64,000 bases of DNA. It comes from Brevibacillus panacihumi W25 (lineage in GTDB: Bacteria > Bacillota > Bacilli > Brevibacillales > Brevibacillaceae). Numbering within the stretch: the first letter of the stretch is position 1; the number at the start of each line of letters is the position of its first letter. Shown here piece by piece: positions 39,536 through 48,499 of this stretch. The stretch lies in the NCBI RefSeq assembly GCF_000503775.1, contig NZ_KI629786.1:541501-605500 (forward strand), read 5' to 3'. The notes beneath the pieces are model-generated. The model saw nothing but the letters and a program-made list of their open reading frames with translations. It made no database searches and was not told where the DNA came from. The position numbers and the translations under genes were made by a program.

Positions 39536-39805
39536 TTAGGAGATGCGAACCTTGCCGATAGCCTGAAGAGCTTCCTGCAGATCCTCCATCTCTTTGGTGA
39601 TGTTTGAAAATCCCGCGATCACGGGGGAGAAGCTTCCGATTCCCGCAATCAATCCATACGGCAAATTTCCGAGCAGCAATCCCACCAAGACTGGCAATCC
39701 AGCACATACTCCCGCACTGATGGCTTTTTCCCAAGGAAGAGGGCTTTTGTTGATGGCAAACGCCTGCATGACTGTCGCGCTAAACATTCCGTCCTTTTTT
39801 TGCAT
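39536..39805 (-). CDS. short FUSC-like membrane protein, probably truncated
   Basis: 89-residue membrane protein. The segment INKSPLPWEKAISAGVCAGL and the two hydrophobic stretches around PVLVGLLLGNLPYGLIAGIG resemble the first helices of FUSC (fusaric-acid/aromatic-acid exporter) proteins, which are normally several hundred residues long. After GIGSFSPVIAGF the sequence jumps to a charged tail (TKEMEDLQEALQAIGKV) and stops. I infer an internal deletion or truncation, but a genuine small protein cannot be excluded. The start may instead be the Met at 39787, which has AAGGACGG upstream. Confidence 0.5.
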   Translation of the reverse strand: MQKKDGMFSATVMQAFAINKSPLPWEKAISAGVCAGLPVLVGLLLGNLPYGLIAGIGSFSPVIAGFSNITKEMEDLQEALQAIGKVRIS

Positions 39806-39907
39806 TCCCTAGTCGCCTTTCTAGCTCTTCGAGTTCGAGGTAAAATAGTATCGTTACTATTCCTCGTTTTCCAATTTCCAATACTTGGGGCGAAAGGAGC
39901 AATCCCA

Positions 39908-40585
39908 GTGAATTCACCGAAAAGCATCATGGAGAAACTAAGCCTTGCCAAGTACCCCACAAAAGCCATACTCCATATCCCGGAAGATATTCATGAATTT
40001 GCGGGAATGGACTTTGATACAACCTTGCAAAAAGAGAAATACGACTTGATTTTTATCTTTATCTTTCATTTGGAGGACCTCAAGAAGCATGTGCAGGAAG
40101 TGATTGAAAAGCAATACCTGACCGATAAAGGGTACCTCTACTTCGCTTACCCGAAAAAGAACAACCCGCAGTACTCGGAGTATATCGACCGGGACAGCAT
40201 CTTTCCGGCCATGTCAGTGGATGACGAGGGGTTCGTGGAAGGAAGCCGCATCAAGTTTGCCAGAATGGTGAGTTTTAATGATGTGTTTACTGTGATCGGA
40301 TTGAAGGCAGAGCCAGCCAAGGTCAAAAAAGCGGCAAACCCGCCCAAAAGCCAGTCTGTGAATGATTACATTGAGCATGTCGATGATATCAAAAAATATT
40401 TGGACGATAAAAAAGAATTGTTGAAGATTTACAACGAACTAACCTTTGGCTATCAGAAAGACTGGGCACGTTACGTCTACAGTGCGAAGAAAACAGAGAC
40501 CCAAGAAAAGCGTTTTACTGAGATGGAGACTGTCTTGGCGGAAGGCTATAAAACGATCGAGCTGTATAAAAGAGCGAAAAGGTAA
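39908..40585 (+). CDS. YdeI/OmdA-like protein (bacteriocin-protection family)
   Basis: 225 residues. The N-terminal half is a DUF3052-like domain (LAKYPTKAILHIPEDIHEF, then FDLIF-like strands and AYPKKNNPQYSEYIDRDSIF). The C-terminal 70 residues look like the YdeI/OmdA domain (IKKYLDDKKELLKIYNELTF, then SAKKTETQEKRF). Start is GTG 39908 with AAAGGAG eight bases upstream; the frame is open further to 39800, but that stretch reads as non-coding. Molecular role unknown; family names come from old phenotypes in other bacteria. Single gene. Confidence 0.75.
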   Translation: MNSPKSIMEKLSLAKYPTKAILHIPEDIHEFAGMDFDTTLQKEKYDLIFIFIFHLEDLKKHVQEVIEKQYLTDKGYLYFAYPKKNNPQYSEYIDRDSIFPAMSVDDEGFVEGSRIKFARMVSFNDVFTVIGLKAEPAKVKKAANPPKSQSVNDYIEHVDDIKKYLDDKKELLKIYNELTFGYQKDWARYVYSAKKTETQEKRFTEMETVLAEGYKTIELYKRAKR

Positions 40586-40605
40586 AGACACAGCATACGA
40601 AAGAA

Positions 40606-40635
40606 AACCACTCCCAGAAAAGGAGTGGTTTTTTG
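40606..40635 (+). terminator. bidirectional terminator between ydeI-like and sulfatase genes
   Basis: AACCACTCC pairs perfectly with GGAGTGGTT around a seven-base loop, followed by TTTT on the plus strand. On the minus strand TTTTCTTTC follows. The convergent genes end on either side. Confidence 0.88.
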
Positions 40636-40652
40636 TAGGCGCAAAGTAAAAG

Positions 40653-42401
40653 TCATTCTTCCAGACCTGCTTGCACCGGATACAGTCGCTTTTCCTTCCG
40701 CTGTTCCTCCAGCAGATGCATCATCCAGTCCAGAACTTCAAAACTATCGGGTGTAGCGTAAGCGGGATTGGCGAGGTTGCAGGTTTCCAGTGGATCATCA
40801 GTGATATTGTAAAGCTCGAATTCGTCTGGTACGGGCTGTGTTTTATACTGCGCCACCCAACAGATCTCCTCTTCGTTCCGGCCACCCTTCATCGGGACGA
40901 ACGCTACATCGCTCACGCCCGGCTGGCTCCAAAACTGGACGTTGTCATAGTAGCGGGAGAACTTCCACAGTTCCTGTCTGCCCTCTCGCTGCAGGGGGGC
41001 GACGACGGTTTCCACATGGTTGGGCTGGATGACAGCGGGATACGGCTGTCCCAGAGGGTTGATTTGATGCTGGCCACGAGTCACATCGTCGTCGCTCATA
41101 AAATAAATGGGTTCTTCGGCTATGGCCGCCGCGTCGTTGCCCAGAATGACAGGCGCCAGATCACGTCCCACGAAAGGATGGACCTCGGTAAAGGTGCTCT
41201 GTAATTGATTCTGGAGCGAGGGGATATCTGCATGAGCGAGTCCGAGCATGGTTGGCAACAGATCCACATGGCTGGTCAAGGCATGGACGTTTTGATGACG
41301 GGAAAAGAGTCGAGGGTTATGGATGATCAATGGCACATGGAGCATTTCCTCATAGGCACAGTACCATTTTTGGTGGAGGTCTCCATGGGCCCCGAGCAAA
41401 TCGCCGTGATCAGAGGTAAACAGGACGATTGTATTTTCATAAAAGGAAGAGCGAATCAGGGCTTGCAGCACCTTCCAGATTTCCCGATCGACATTTTTCT
41501 GCAATTGATAGTAAAGCTTGCGATAAAACGCTTGATCGAAAATCGGCTGCAGGGCCCGCGGATAAATATCGCGATAGCTGGCTTGGCAGCGAGGTTTCGT
41601 ATGCAAGGATTCGTCAAAAGTTGGGGGAGGGGGGACATCGGGCATCGGCTCCACCTCGAAGCGAAATACAGGGAGGTGTGCCGTGATCGCGCCATACAGA
41701 ACGATGTCGTGAGGATTTACAAAAGATGCAACGACAAGCCAGGGCAATGCATCGGGGTCCTGGTATTTCTGCCTATCGAGCGCTTCGATCAGCTCCACGA
41801 CTTCAGCAGCGAAGACGACATCCCGCCCGCTTAGGCCAATGGCTGCGGAGGAACCGGAATTGCGCGGGTTTTTTCCATGCGGTTCCGGGCCGACCCATCC
41901 GGAAAATCCGTAGCCCTCCAATCGATTCGCTCGCAGATACAACTCCACCTTTTCTCTGTCCGGTACGCCGGTGACAGGATCGTAGCTCGGTACGCTGGCA
42001 TGTTTACCGGGTACGATCACATCTTCATAGGAGAAATGCCATTTGCCTTTATAGTAGGTCTGGTATCCGGCAGCTCGAAAATAGTCGCCCATCGTAGGAA
42101 CGGTGTTCCGATCCAGCCAAAACATATCGGAGTCGAACGGACCTTTTGCAACTCCAGTCGTCTGAGTAACACCGTGCAAGGAAGGATATTGTCCTGTGAA
42201 AAGGGTAGCGCGACTTGGGCAGCAGGCTGCGCTCCCGATATAGTGCCGATGGAATTCCAACCCGTGAGAGCGCAAAAACTGCAGGGCCTTACGATTTTTT
42301 TTGTTCCACTCGCGTACTTCCAAGCTTTCGTAGACGGGAGGGTACCGTTCCTCGTCTACGAGAATCACGAGAAAATTAGGCTGCACATCAGGTTTCCACA
42401 T
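40653..42401 (-). CDS. sulfatase family hydrolase
   Basis: Arylsulfatase-superfamily enzyme that would hydrolyse sulfate or phosphonate esters. About 582 residues. The N-terminal metal site is LVILVDEERYPP. The formylglycine motif CxPSR is present as CCPSRATLFTGQYPS, so the first cysteine would need maturation by a formylglycine-generating enzyme. A second metal block is FTSDHGDLLGAHGDLHQK, and VSFVNPHD-type sequence also fits. There is no signal peptide, so it is probably cytoplasmic. I take the ATG at 42401; GTG at 42407 is in frame. It diverges from the secreted beta-helix protein gene, and the two may handle the same polymer, which is only a guess. Confidence 0.9.
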   Translation of the reverse strand: MWKPDVQPNFLVILVDEERYPPVYESLEVREWNKKNRKALQFLRSHGLEFHRHYIGSAACCPSRATLFTGQYPSLHGVTQTTGVAKGPFDSDMFWLDRNTVPTMGDYFRAAGYQTYYKGKWHFSYEDVIVPGKHASVPSYDPVTGVPDREKVELYLRANRLEGYGFSGWVGPEPHGKNPRNSGSSAAIGLSGRDVVFAAEVVELIEALDRQKYQDPDALPWLVVASFVNPHDIVLYGAITAHLPVFRFEVEPMPDVPPPPTFDESLHTKPRCQASYRDIYPRALQPIFDQAFYRKLYYQLQKNVDREIWKVLQALIRSSFYENTIVLFTSDHGDLLGAHGDLHQKWYCAYEEMLHVPLIIHNPRLFSRHQNVHALTSHVDLLPTMLGLAHADIPSLQNQLQSTFTEVHPFVGRDLAPVILGNDAAAIAEEPIYFMSDDDVTRGQHQINPLGQPYPAVIQPNHVETVVAPLQREGRQELWKFSRYYDNVQFWSQPGVSDVAFVPMKGGRNEEEICWVAQYKTQPVPDEFELYNITDDPLETCNLANPAYATPDSFEVLDWMMHLLEEQRKEKRLYPVQAGLEE

Positions 42402-42660
42402 GATCACACATCCCAGGGAAGATTTTTACATTAGGCTATGTGACGGAGTAGTGTATTTTTCCAAAAGGTCAAAAGCAAAGGCATATCCAGCGCGCTGCCT
42501 TTCAGATTTTATTCAGAACCGGACAGTAGAATCAGGTGCTGTTGGGTGAAATCCCACAGCTTTACCCTCTTTGTTCCTTGAAAAATTTCGCCTATGGTTT
42601 CAGCGGAGTTTACAATACAATATATGGTAGAAAGTCGGGGGCTGTCAGGGAGGCATCGGT

Positions 42661-45300
42661 ATGGAGAAGTGGCAAGGTAAACATAGGCATCAATTCATCG
42701 TCCCCACTGTAAAAATGGGTTTTCTTCTCTTGATGGCTCTTATGATCGTGACGACGTATTCGGAAATACACGTTTCTGCGCGCTTTCATGCTCCGGGAAA
42801 CGTGTACTATGTCGCGCTGGACGGGGAAGACAGCAATCCCGGTACCCTGGAAGCACCGTGGCGGACGATCCAAAAGGCGGCGGACACGATCACCGCTGGC
42901 GAAACAGTGTTGGTAAGGGAAGGCATCTACGAGGAATTCGTAACCATTACATCCTCTGGATCGGAATCCGAGGGTTACTTAATATTCCAGGCCTATCCGG
43001 GGGAACGTCCAGTCATAGACGGCTCCAGACTGAATATTGGCAGTGGTCAAAGCGCTCTTGTACAGATCAATAGTGCGAATTATATCGTGTTTGACGGATT
43101 CGAGGTACGCAATCTCTTTTCTTCAAGCGAATCCGAGTATCCCGGGGGCATTCGGGTTCAAAATGGCGGGTCAAATATCCACCTTCTGAACAACGATGTG
43201 CACCACATCGAAAATCGCTCCCGCAGTGGAAATGCCCACGGCATTCATATCTACGGAAATTCATTCATACCCCTCAAGAATATCCGTATAAGCGGCAATC
43301 GTGTGCATCATCTGACACTGGGTTCAAGCGAATCGCTGACGTTAAGCGGCAACATCGACGGCTTCATAGTCGACGGGAATGTGATCCATGACAACAATAA
43401 CATCGGCATTGATATCGCCGGATTTTATGGCGCCTGTTCAAGTCCGTGCAGGGATCAGGCCAGGAATGGCATCGTTTCGGGCAATACCGTCTATCACATT
43501 GATTCTTCCATCAATCCGGCTTATGGCAGCAATTCCAACAGCGCTGGCGGTATCTATGCCGATGGGGCGACCAATGTGATCATTGAGCGCAATCATATTT
43601 ATCGAAGCGATTTCGGGATCGAGCTGGCAAGTGAAAACAAGAGAAAGTCTACCAGCAATATTGTCGTGAGGAATAATTATATTCATCATAATGACGGTGC
43701 GGGAATTATCATGGGCGGCTCGCAAAAGAGCAATGGCGGCGCTGAAGATAATCTGATCCTCAATAATACGCTGGTCGAAAATGACCAATTGAAGCAAGGC
43801 TACGGAGAGATCACCTTTCAGGAGAACACCAGCAATAATGTCGTGGCGAACAATCTGATATACGCTCTCCCCGGCCGGGCACTGATTCACAAGTCCAGCT
43901 CAACCGGCTCAGGCAATGAGATTGATTTCAACCTCTATTATCGCCCAGACGGCGAGGACGGAAGGTCATGGAAGTGGGATGGCCACTCTTATAAAACCTG
44001 GGATTCCTACAAGGAGATGACGGGTTTGGATGGCCACTCGATATTTGCAGACCCGCAATTTGCCGATCTCAGTCGGGATATATTGCTGTCAAGCAGCTCG
44101 CCAGCAATAAATCGGGGGACAGAGGCGTATATGAAAGAAGCGGTACTCGATTTTTACGGTACTGCCAGAAGCAGAGGCACTGCCGTCGACATCGGCGCGA
44201 CGCAATTCAGCGGAGCATTGCTCGCAGATGCCGAGGTGCAGCCGGTGGAAGACGAACCTGCTCTGATCGAGCTGCCTTCCGAGCCAGAGCCAAGCGTGGA
44301 GCCCTCCGAGGGCGGAATACTCGTAGACGGGGATTTTTCCTACTGGACAAGACTGCCTGTGTTGAGCGAGGGCAAATCTCGCGTGCGCCAAATCAAGTCC
44401 GTGATCGCCGACGACGAGCTGCATGTGCTGGTAACCGGGAGTCTGCTTGGCGACAAAGGGCAGCTTTATCTGAACACCGACCAGGATGCGGATACGGGTT
44501 TTCAAGCTCCTTTTTGGAATGGCAGCGGAGCCGATTATCTTTTGGAGAATGGAACCCTGTACCAATATAGCGGAGAAGGGGATACCGACTGGAGCTGGAC
44601 CAAGGTTCGCTCTTATAAAAGGGATGGAAAGTTCGTCGCGACATCGACCGTCGTAGAGGTCTCTTTGCCGCTGGAGGATCTCGGCATCAAGTCAGGAGAT
44701 CCGGTCTATATCGGTTATGTATGGAAGGATTCTCATGCGGACAAGCTTCCTCAGGAAAGCAGCATGATCGAGGTAAACGATGGCATTGTGCCATCTCAGC
44801 CGAGCGATTCGATCAAAGAGGAGACCGCTGCAACAGTGGAGCCCGGGAAGAATTGGGACAACGTGGAGGCGTTGAGTACGAGTGATTCTACTCCACGGGT
44901 CTTGAAGGTTACCCATGATCGAAAATTCCTCTACATTCTGGTAGAGGGCAGCGAGCTGCTGACAAAGACGCAAATTTATCTCAATACGGACAACCAAAGC
45001 GACAGCGGCTATAAAGCCTCGAACTGGACGGCTGGAGGCGCGGAATATTTGTTGGAGTACGGCATTCTTTATCGCTATTCCGGGACGGGATCAAGCTGGT
45101 CCTGGGATGAGCAAACAGAACTGACTCACAGCGATTATTGGGATGAACAAGACGAACGCATCGAAATTACCATTCCATTGAAAGAACTGGGCCTGCAACG
45201 AGGTGACAGCATTACTCTTGGCGTGCTGAAGGATGACAACAGCGCGACACAGTTGCCGGTAAGCGGAGATATGCAAGGGTACACGTTAAGCAGTAACTGA
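42661..45300 (+). CDS. secreted right-handed beta-helix protein with two C-terminal repeat domains
   Basis: 879 residues. A long signal peptide (hydrophobic residues 19-37, ending near HVSA) is followed by a DUF1565-type start YYVALDGEDSNPGTLEAPWR and a parallel beta-helix (about residues 60-520) with many N-G-I-x-I/N-x-I rungs, as in pectate-lyase-like polysaccharide lyases. Two related domains follow (about 551-690 and 731-875). Each contains a LYLNTD/IYLNTD strand, a GADYLLE/GAEYLLE block and an SWSW/WSWD turn, so they arose by duplication and may bind carbohydrate. It ends before a terminator and precedes the pel operon, so it may modify or degrade the exopolysaccharide. No catalytic residue can be assigned. 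Confidence 0.85.
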   Translation: MEKWQGKHRHQFIVPTVKMGFLLLMALMIVTTYSEIHVSARFHAPGNVYYVALDGEDSNPGTLEAPWRTIQKAADTITAGETVLVREGIYEEFVTITSSGSESEGYLIFQAYPGERPVIDGSRLNIGSGQSALVQINSANYIVFDGFEVRNLFSSSESEYPGGIRVQNGGSNIHLLNNDVHHIENRSRSGNAHGIHIYGNSFIPLKNIRISGNRVHHLTLGSSESLTLSGNIDGFIVDGNVIHDNNNIGIDIAGFYGACSSPCRDQARNGIVSGNTVYHIDSSINPAYGSNSNSAGGIYADGATNVIIERNHIYRSDFGIELASENKRKSTSNIVVRNNYIHHNDGAGIIMGGSQKSNGGAEDNLILNNTLVENDQLKQGYGEITFQENTSNNVVANNLIYALPGRALIHKSSSTGSGNEIDFNLYYRPDGEDGRSWKWDGHSYKTWDSYKEMTGLDGHSIFADPQFADLSRDILLSSSSPAINRGTEAYMKEAVLDFYGTARSRGTAVDIGATQFSGALLADAEVQPVEDEPALIELPSEPEPSVEPSEGGILVDGDFSYWTRLPVLSEGKSRVRQIKSVIADDELHVLVTGSLLGDKGQLYLNTDQDADTGFQAPFWNGSGADYLLENGTLYQYSGEGDTDWSWTKVRSYKRDGKFVATSTVVEVSLPLEDLGIKSGDPVYIGYVWKDSHADKLPQESSMIEVNDGIVPSQPSDSIKEETAATVEPGKNWDNVEALSTSDSTPRVLKVTHDRKFLYILVEGSELLTKTQIYLNTDNQSDSGYKASNWTAGGAEYLLEYGILYRYSGTGSSWSWDEQTELTHSDYWDEQDERIEITIPLKELGLQRGDSITLGVLKDDNSATQLPVSGDMQGYTLSSN

Positions 45301-45330
45301 AGCACTAGCTGATGTAAGCAAAAGAATCCC

Positions 45331-45392
45331 ATCCTGTCAGGCACGAATGACGCGCAGTTTGCGGCTGAGAAATGACAGGATCTATTTTTTTT
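45331..45392 (+). terminator. terminator between the beta-helix gene and the pel operon
   Basis: ATCCTGTCA (45331-45339) pairs with TGACAGGAT (45373-45381) around a 33-base loop with an inner CGC/GCG stem, followed by CTATTTTTTTT. Because it lies directly before the pel operon it could also be a regulated leader terminator; I saw no riboswitch core. Confidence 0.75.
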
Positions 45393-45423
45393 CGTGAAAA
45401 TGACAAGCGGGCGGTGATTTTGT

Positions 45424-47598
45424 TTGAAAGTACTAGTAACGGGCGGGTACGGTTTTATCGGCTCTCACGTAGCTGACAGGTTTCACAAGGAAGGGCACGA
45501 GGTGTACATCATCGACAATCTCATCACGGGACAAAAGAAGAACATAGACTTTAAGCATAAAGGGTATGTGTTGTCGGTAGAGGATGAGAAGTGCGAGGAG
45601 ATATTCAGATCGAATAAATTTGATGCCGTCGTTCACATGGCTGCTCAGGTCAGTGTTCCCTCATCGATTACGAACCCCATACATGACACGGAATCAAATG
45701 TGCTGGGCCTCGTCAATATGCTCAATTTGTCCAAAAAGTATCATGTCTCCAAATTCATCTACGCTTCCTCTGCGGCTGTCTATGGAGAAAAAACGGAGCT
45801 TCCGATCAAAGAGACGGATGCTTGCGTCCCGATTTCTCCGTATGGCATCAGCAAATGGGTTGGGGAGTCGTACTGTAAAAAGTGGCAGGAGATGTATGGA
45901 TTACAGACACTCGGGTTTCGTTTCTCCAATGTATATGGTCCCAGGCAGGATGCGAGGGGGGAAGGCGGAGTTATCGCGACGTTTATCAGCCGCATGATCG
46001 CTGGACAACCTCTGCACGTTCACGGGGAGGGCAACCAGACACGGGACTATATCTATGTAGAGGACGTGGCGGACGCTATTTTCCGAGCATCCTATTCCCC
46101 GCTTACAGGCATCTACAATCTCTCGACAGGCACGGAGCTTCGTGTCAATGAGATCGTAGAGGCATTGAAGGCGCCACAAGTCGAGCGTGTAGAGAAAAGG
46201 CCTGGCGACATCGAACGATCCGTTCTTGACAATTCGTTGATCAAGCGCGATCTGGACTGGACGCCGATGTATTCCATTCAGGAGGGCCTCGAGCGTACAT
46301 ACCGGTATTTTGAACAGGAGTGGGCGAAGGCAGAAGCAGCGGCCACGGCGGCGGTCGAGCCTACAGCTTTGAGGGCCGTGTCTCGCCACGCGTACAAGTT
46401 CCTGATCCCATACGCCGAGAATCTGCTGGCATTTGCCTTGACGGCATGGCTGACACTGAGTCAGCAGTACAGCTCTTACGGCGCCATTGATGTGAAGCTG
46501 TTTTATATCACGATCATGGGAAATCTTTACGGCAATCGCCAATCGATTCTGGCGGTCGTTTTGTCCATCGGGTTGTTCCTGTACCAGAAGCTGATGGACG
46601 GCAGGGAATTTATCTCCTTGTTGTACGATACGGATTTCTTTTTTCAGATCGCGATCTATCTCTTCATTGGCCTGGTGGTAGGCTATTCGATCGACCGCAA
46701 GAATGCCCAAATTCAAAATCAGGAGCAGAAGCTCGAGGAGATGGAGGGCAAATATGCATTTTTGCATGACCTGTACAATGAGGTTCGCGAAGTAAAAGAA
46801 GAGCTTCAAATGCGCATCCTCAAATCGGGGGACAGCTACGGAAAGATCTATTCCATTACAAAAGAGCTGGAAAGCCTGGAGCCGGAGCAAGTGTTTCACG
46901 CAACAGTAAATGTCGTGAAATCCATTATGAACGCACCCACTGTATCGATTTATACGGTCAATCGAACCGGTACCTATCTTCGCCTGGTGGCTCATTCCAG
47001 CGCTCAGGAACTGCAAGCCCCCAAATCATTGAAGGTCGGGGATCACGACTACATCCAAGCGATGCTGGCCGATGGCAAGGTGTTTGTAAACAAACAGCTG
47101 TCAGCAGGAGCTCCCTTGATGTGTGCGCCCATATACTACCGTGATCAGATTGCGGCTGTTGTCGCGATCGACGGACTCTCCTTCGAAACATTTTCCTTGT
47201 ATCACCAAAACCTGTTCAAGGTCACAACGGATCTGGTCTCGTCGGCTTTGTCCAAGGCGTTTGCCTTTATCGAAGCTACAGAAAACCAACGCTACGTGGA
47301 AGGAACGTCGCTTTTGCGGCCAGAAGCATTCCAGGTCATTTTACGGTCGAAACAGCTTGCAAAGGAACAAAATCAAACCCCATACCTGCTCCTGAGAGGG
47401 AAGCAAACAGATCAACATTTCGCAGAGATGTCGGACAGGCTGGATGGCATGCTGCGCGAGACGGACTATATCGGTCTGGATGAAGACCATCATCTCGTCG
47501 TCCTGCTGTCCAACACCAGTCTGGAGGATGCGAATCATGTGCTCAACCGGTTTGCCCAGAAGGGTATTTCTCTCCAGGTAGCGGAAGAGGAGCTGTAG
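45424..47598 (+). CDS. UDP-glucose 4-epimerase fused to a PelD-type c-di-GMP receptor
   Basis: 724 residues, two proteins in one. Residues 1-305 are a GalE-type SDR epimerase: GGYGFIG nucleotide motif, YASSAAVYG, and the catalytic pair in SPYGISKW. It could supply UDP-GalNAc/UDP-Gal for the polymer. Residues about 320-425 hold membrane helices, then a coiled coil (about 430-460), a GAF domain (about 475-600) and a decayed GGDEF domain. There the inhibitory I-site RETD (678-681) survives, but the catalytic GGDEF position reads EDHHL (687-691). This matches PelD, which binds c-di-GMP to switch Pel synthesis on. TTG start with a modest GGCGGTGAT site. First gene of the operon; separate galE and pelD are the usual arrangement as I know it. 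Confidence 0.9.
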   Translation: MKVLVTGGYGFIGSHVADRFHKEGHEVYIIDNLITGQKKNIDFKHKGYVLSVEDEKCEEIFRSNKFDAVVHMAAQVSVPSSITNPIHDTESNVLGLVNMLNLSKKYHVSKFIYASSAAVYGEKTELPIKETDACVPISPYGISKWVGESYCKKWQEMYGLQTLGFRFSNVYGPRQDARGEGGVIATFISRMIAGQPLHVHGEGNQTRDYIYVEDVADAIFRASYSPLTGIYNLSTGTELRVNEIVEALKAPQVERVEKRPGDIERSVLDNSLIKRDLDWTPMYSIQEGLERTYRYFEQEWAKAEAAATAAVEPTALRAVSRHAYKFLIPYAENLLAFALTAWLTLSQQYSSYGAIDVKLFYITIMGNLYGNRQSILAVVLSIGLFLYQKLMDGREFISLLYDTDFFFQIAIYLFIGLVVGYSIDRKNAQIQNQEQKLEEMEGKYAFLHDLYNEVREVKEELQMRILKSGDSYGKIYSITKELESLEPEQVFHATVNVVKSIMNAPTVSIYTVNRTGTYLRLVAHSSAQELQAPKSLKVGDHDYIQAMLADGKVFVNKQLSAGAPLMCAPIYYRDQIAAVVAIDGLSFETFSLYHQNLFKVTTDLVSSALSKAFAFIEATENQRYVEGTSLLRPEAFQVILRSKQLAKEQNQTPYLLLRGKQTDQHFAEMSDRLDGMLRETDYIGLDEDHHLVVLLSNTSLEDANHVLNRFAQKGISLQVAEEEL

Positions 47599-47604
47599 CA
47601 TAGC

Positions 47605-48498
47605 ATGGCGGAAATCTTGTTTGTGGTATACGTGCTGCTGTCTGCGGTGTTGCTGGCCATGCGCTACCGGAAGTCTTGGAAGGACTTTCTCCTGCGCCTT
47701 GTGCTGGTAACAGCTTTTCCAGTCATTGGCTGGCTGTTCCCCCTGTTTTGGCCGAAAAGCCTTCTACAAGAGGCCGACGAGGAATTTCATGATTATGTCA
47801 CTCGTCAACAGGAGGAGCACCAAGTTAGACGTGTTGGTATTTATGCAAGGATCGAAGCACAGAAGGAGCTGAACGTGATTCCCATCGAAGACGCGCTGTT
47901 GATCAATGAGCATCGGACGCGTCGAAGAGTGATGATCGATGTCCTGAAGCAGGACGCGAATCAGTATCTGGAAATTTTGCAACGCGCGGTCAGCAACGAG
48001 GATACAGAAACCTCCCACTACGCCGTAAGTGCCATTATGGAAGTGAAGCGCAAAATGATGCTTGCTCTGCAGGATTTGTCCGTGCGGTATGAGAACGACA
48101 AGGACGACGAATACCTGGTTCGGACGTATGCGGAGGTATTGAAAGGATTTATGAGCAGTGGATTTTTGGACGAGCGTACTTTGTTAAAGCATCGCTACAC
48201 CTACCTGGAAGTCTTGGGAACGCTGACGGAGCTTACGGAAGACTCCGAGTGGGCCTATCAGGAGAAAGTGGATGTGGAGATCGTGCTTGGCATGTTCGCA
48301 GAGGCAGAAGCGACCGGCAAGCAATATCTGGAGAAGCACCCGCTGAGTGAAGAAGCGTATTTGTGCTTGATGAAGGTATATTTTGCGATGAAATCAGAGG
48401 ACAAGCTTTATGAAACGCTAAACAGACTGAAACAGACGCCGTTGAGACTGTCCAATCACGCATTGACACTCGTCCGATTCTGGTCGGAGGGAGCTTAA
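47605..48498 (+). CDS. pelE: PelE-like membrane/TPR protein
   Basis: 297 residues. Two membrane helices at the N-terminus (residues 1-55, FPVIGWLFPLFW) are followed by a helical, TPR-like cytosolic part (about 90-297) with YLEKHPLSEEAYLCLMKVYF. In characterised pel systems PelE joins PelD and PelG in the inner-membrane synthesis complex. Starts six bases after galE-pelD; the Shine-Dalgarno (GAAGAGGAG) lies inside the preceding gene. PelE is poorly conserved, so the call leans on position, size and architecture. Confidence 0.82.
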   Translation: MAEILFVVYVLLSAVLLAMRYRKSWKDFLLRLVLVTAFPVIGWLFPLFWPKSLLQEADEEFHDYVTRQQEEHQVRRVGIYARIEAQKELNVIPIEDALLINEHRTRRRVMIDVLKQDANQYLEILQRAVSNEDTETSHYAVSAIMEVKRKMMLALQDLSVRYENDKDDEYLVRTYAEVLKGFMSSGFLDERTLLKHRYTYLEVLGTLTELTEDSEWAYQEKVDVEIVLGMFAEAEATGKQYLEKHPLSEEAYLCLMKVYFAMKSEDKLYETLNRLKQTPLRLSNHALTLVRFWSEGA

Positions 48499-48499
48499 A

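Noticed and set aside
45301-45423. A possible c-di-GMP riboswitch before the pel operon
   Set aside because: The hairpin has a long T run and no GEMM-like core; a plain terminator explains it.
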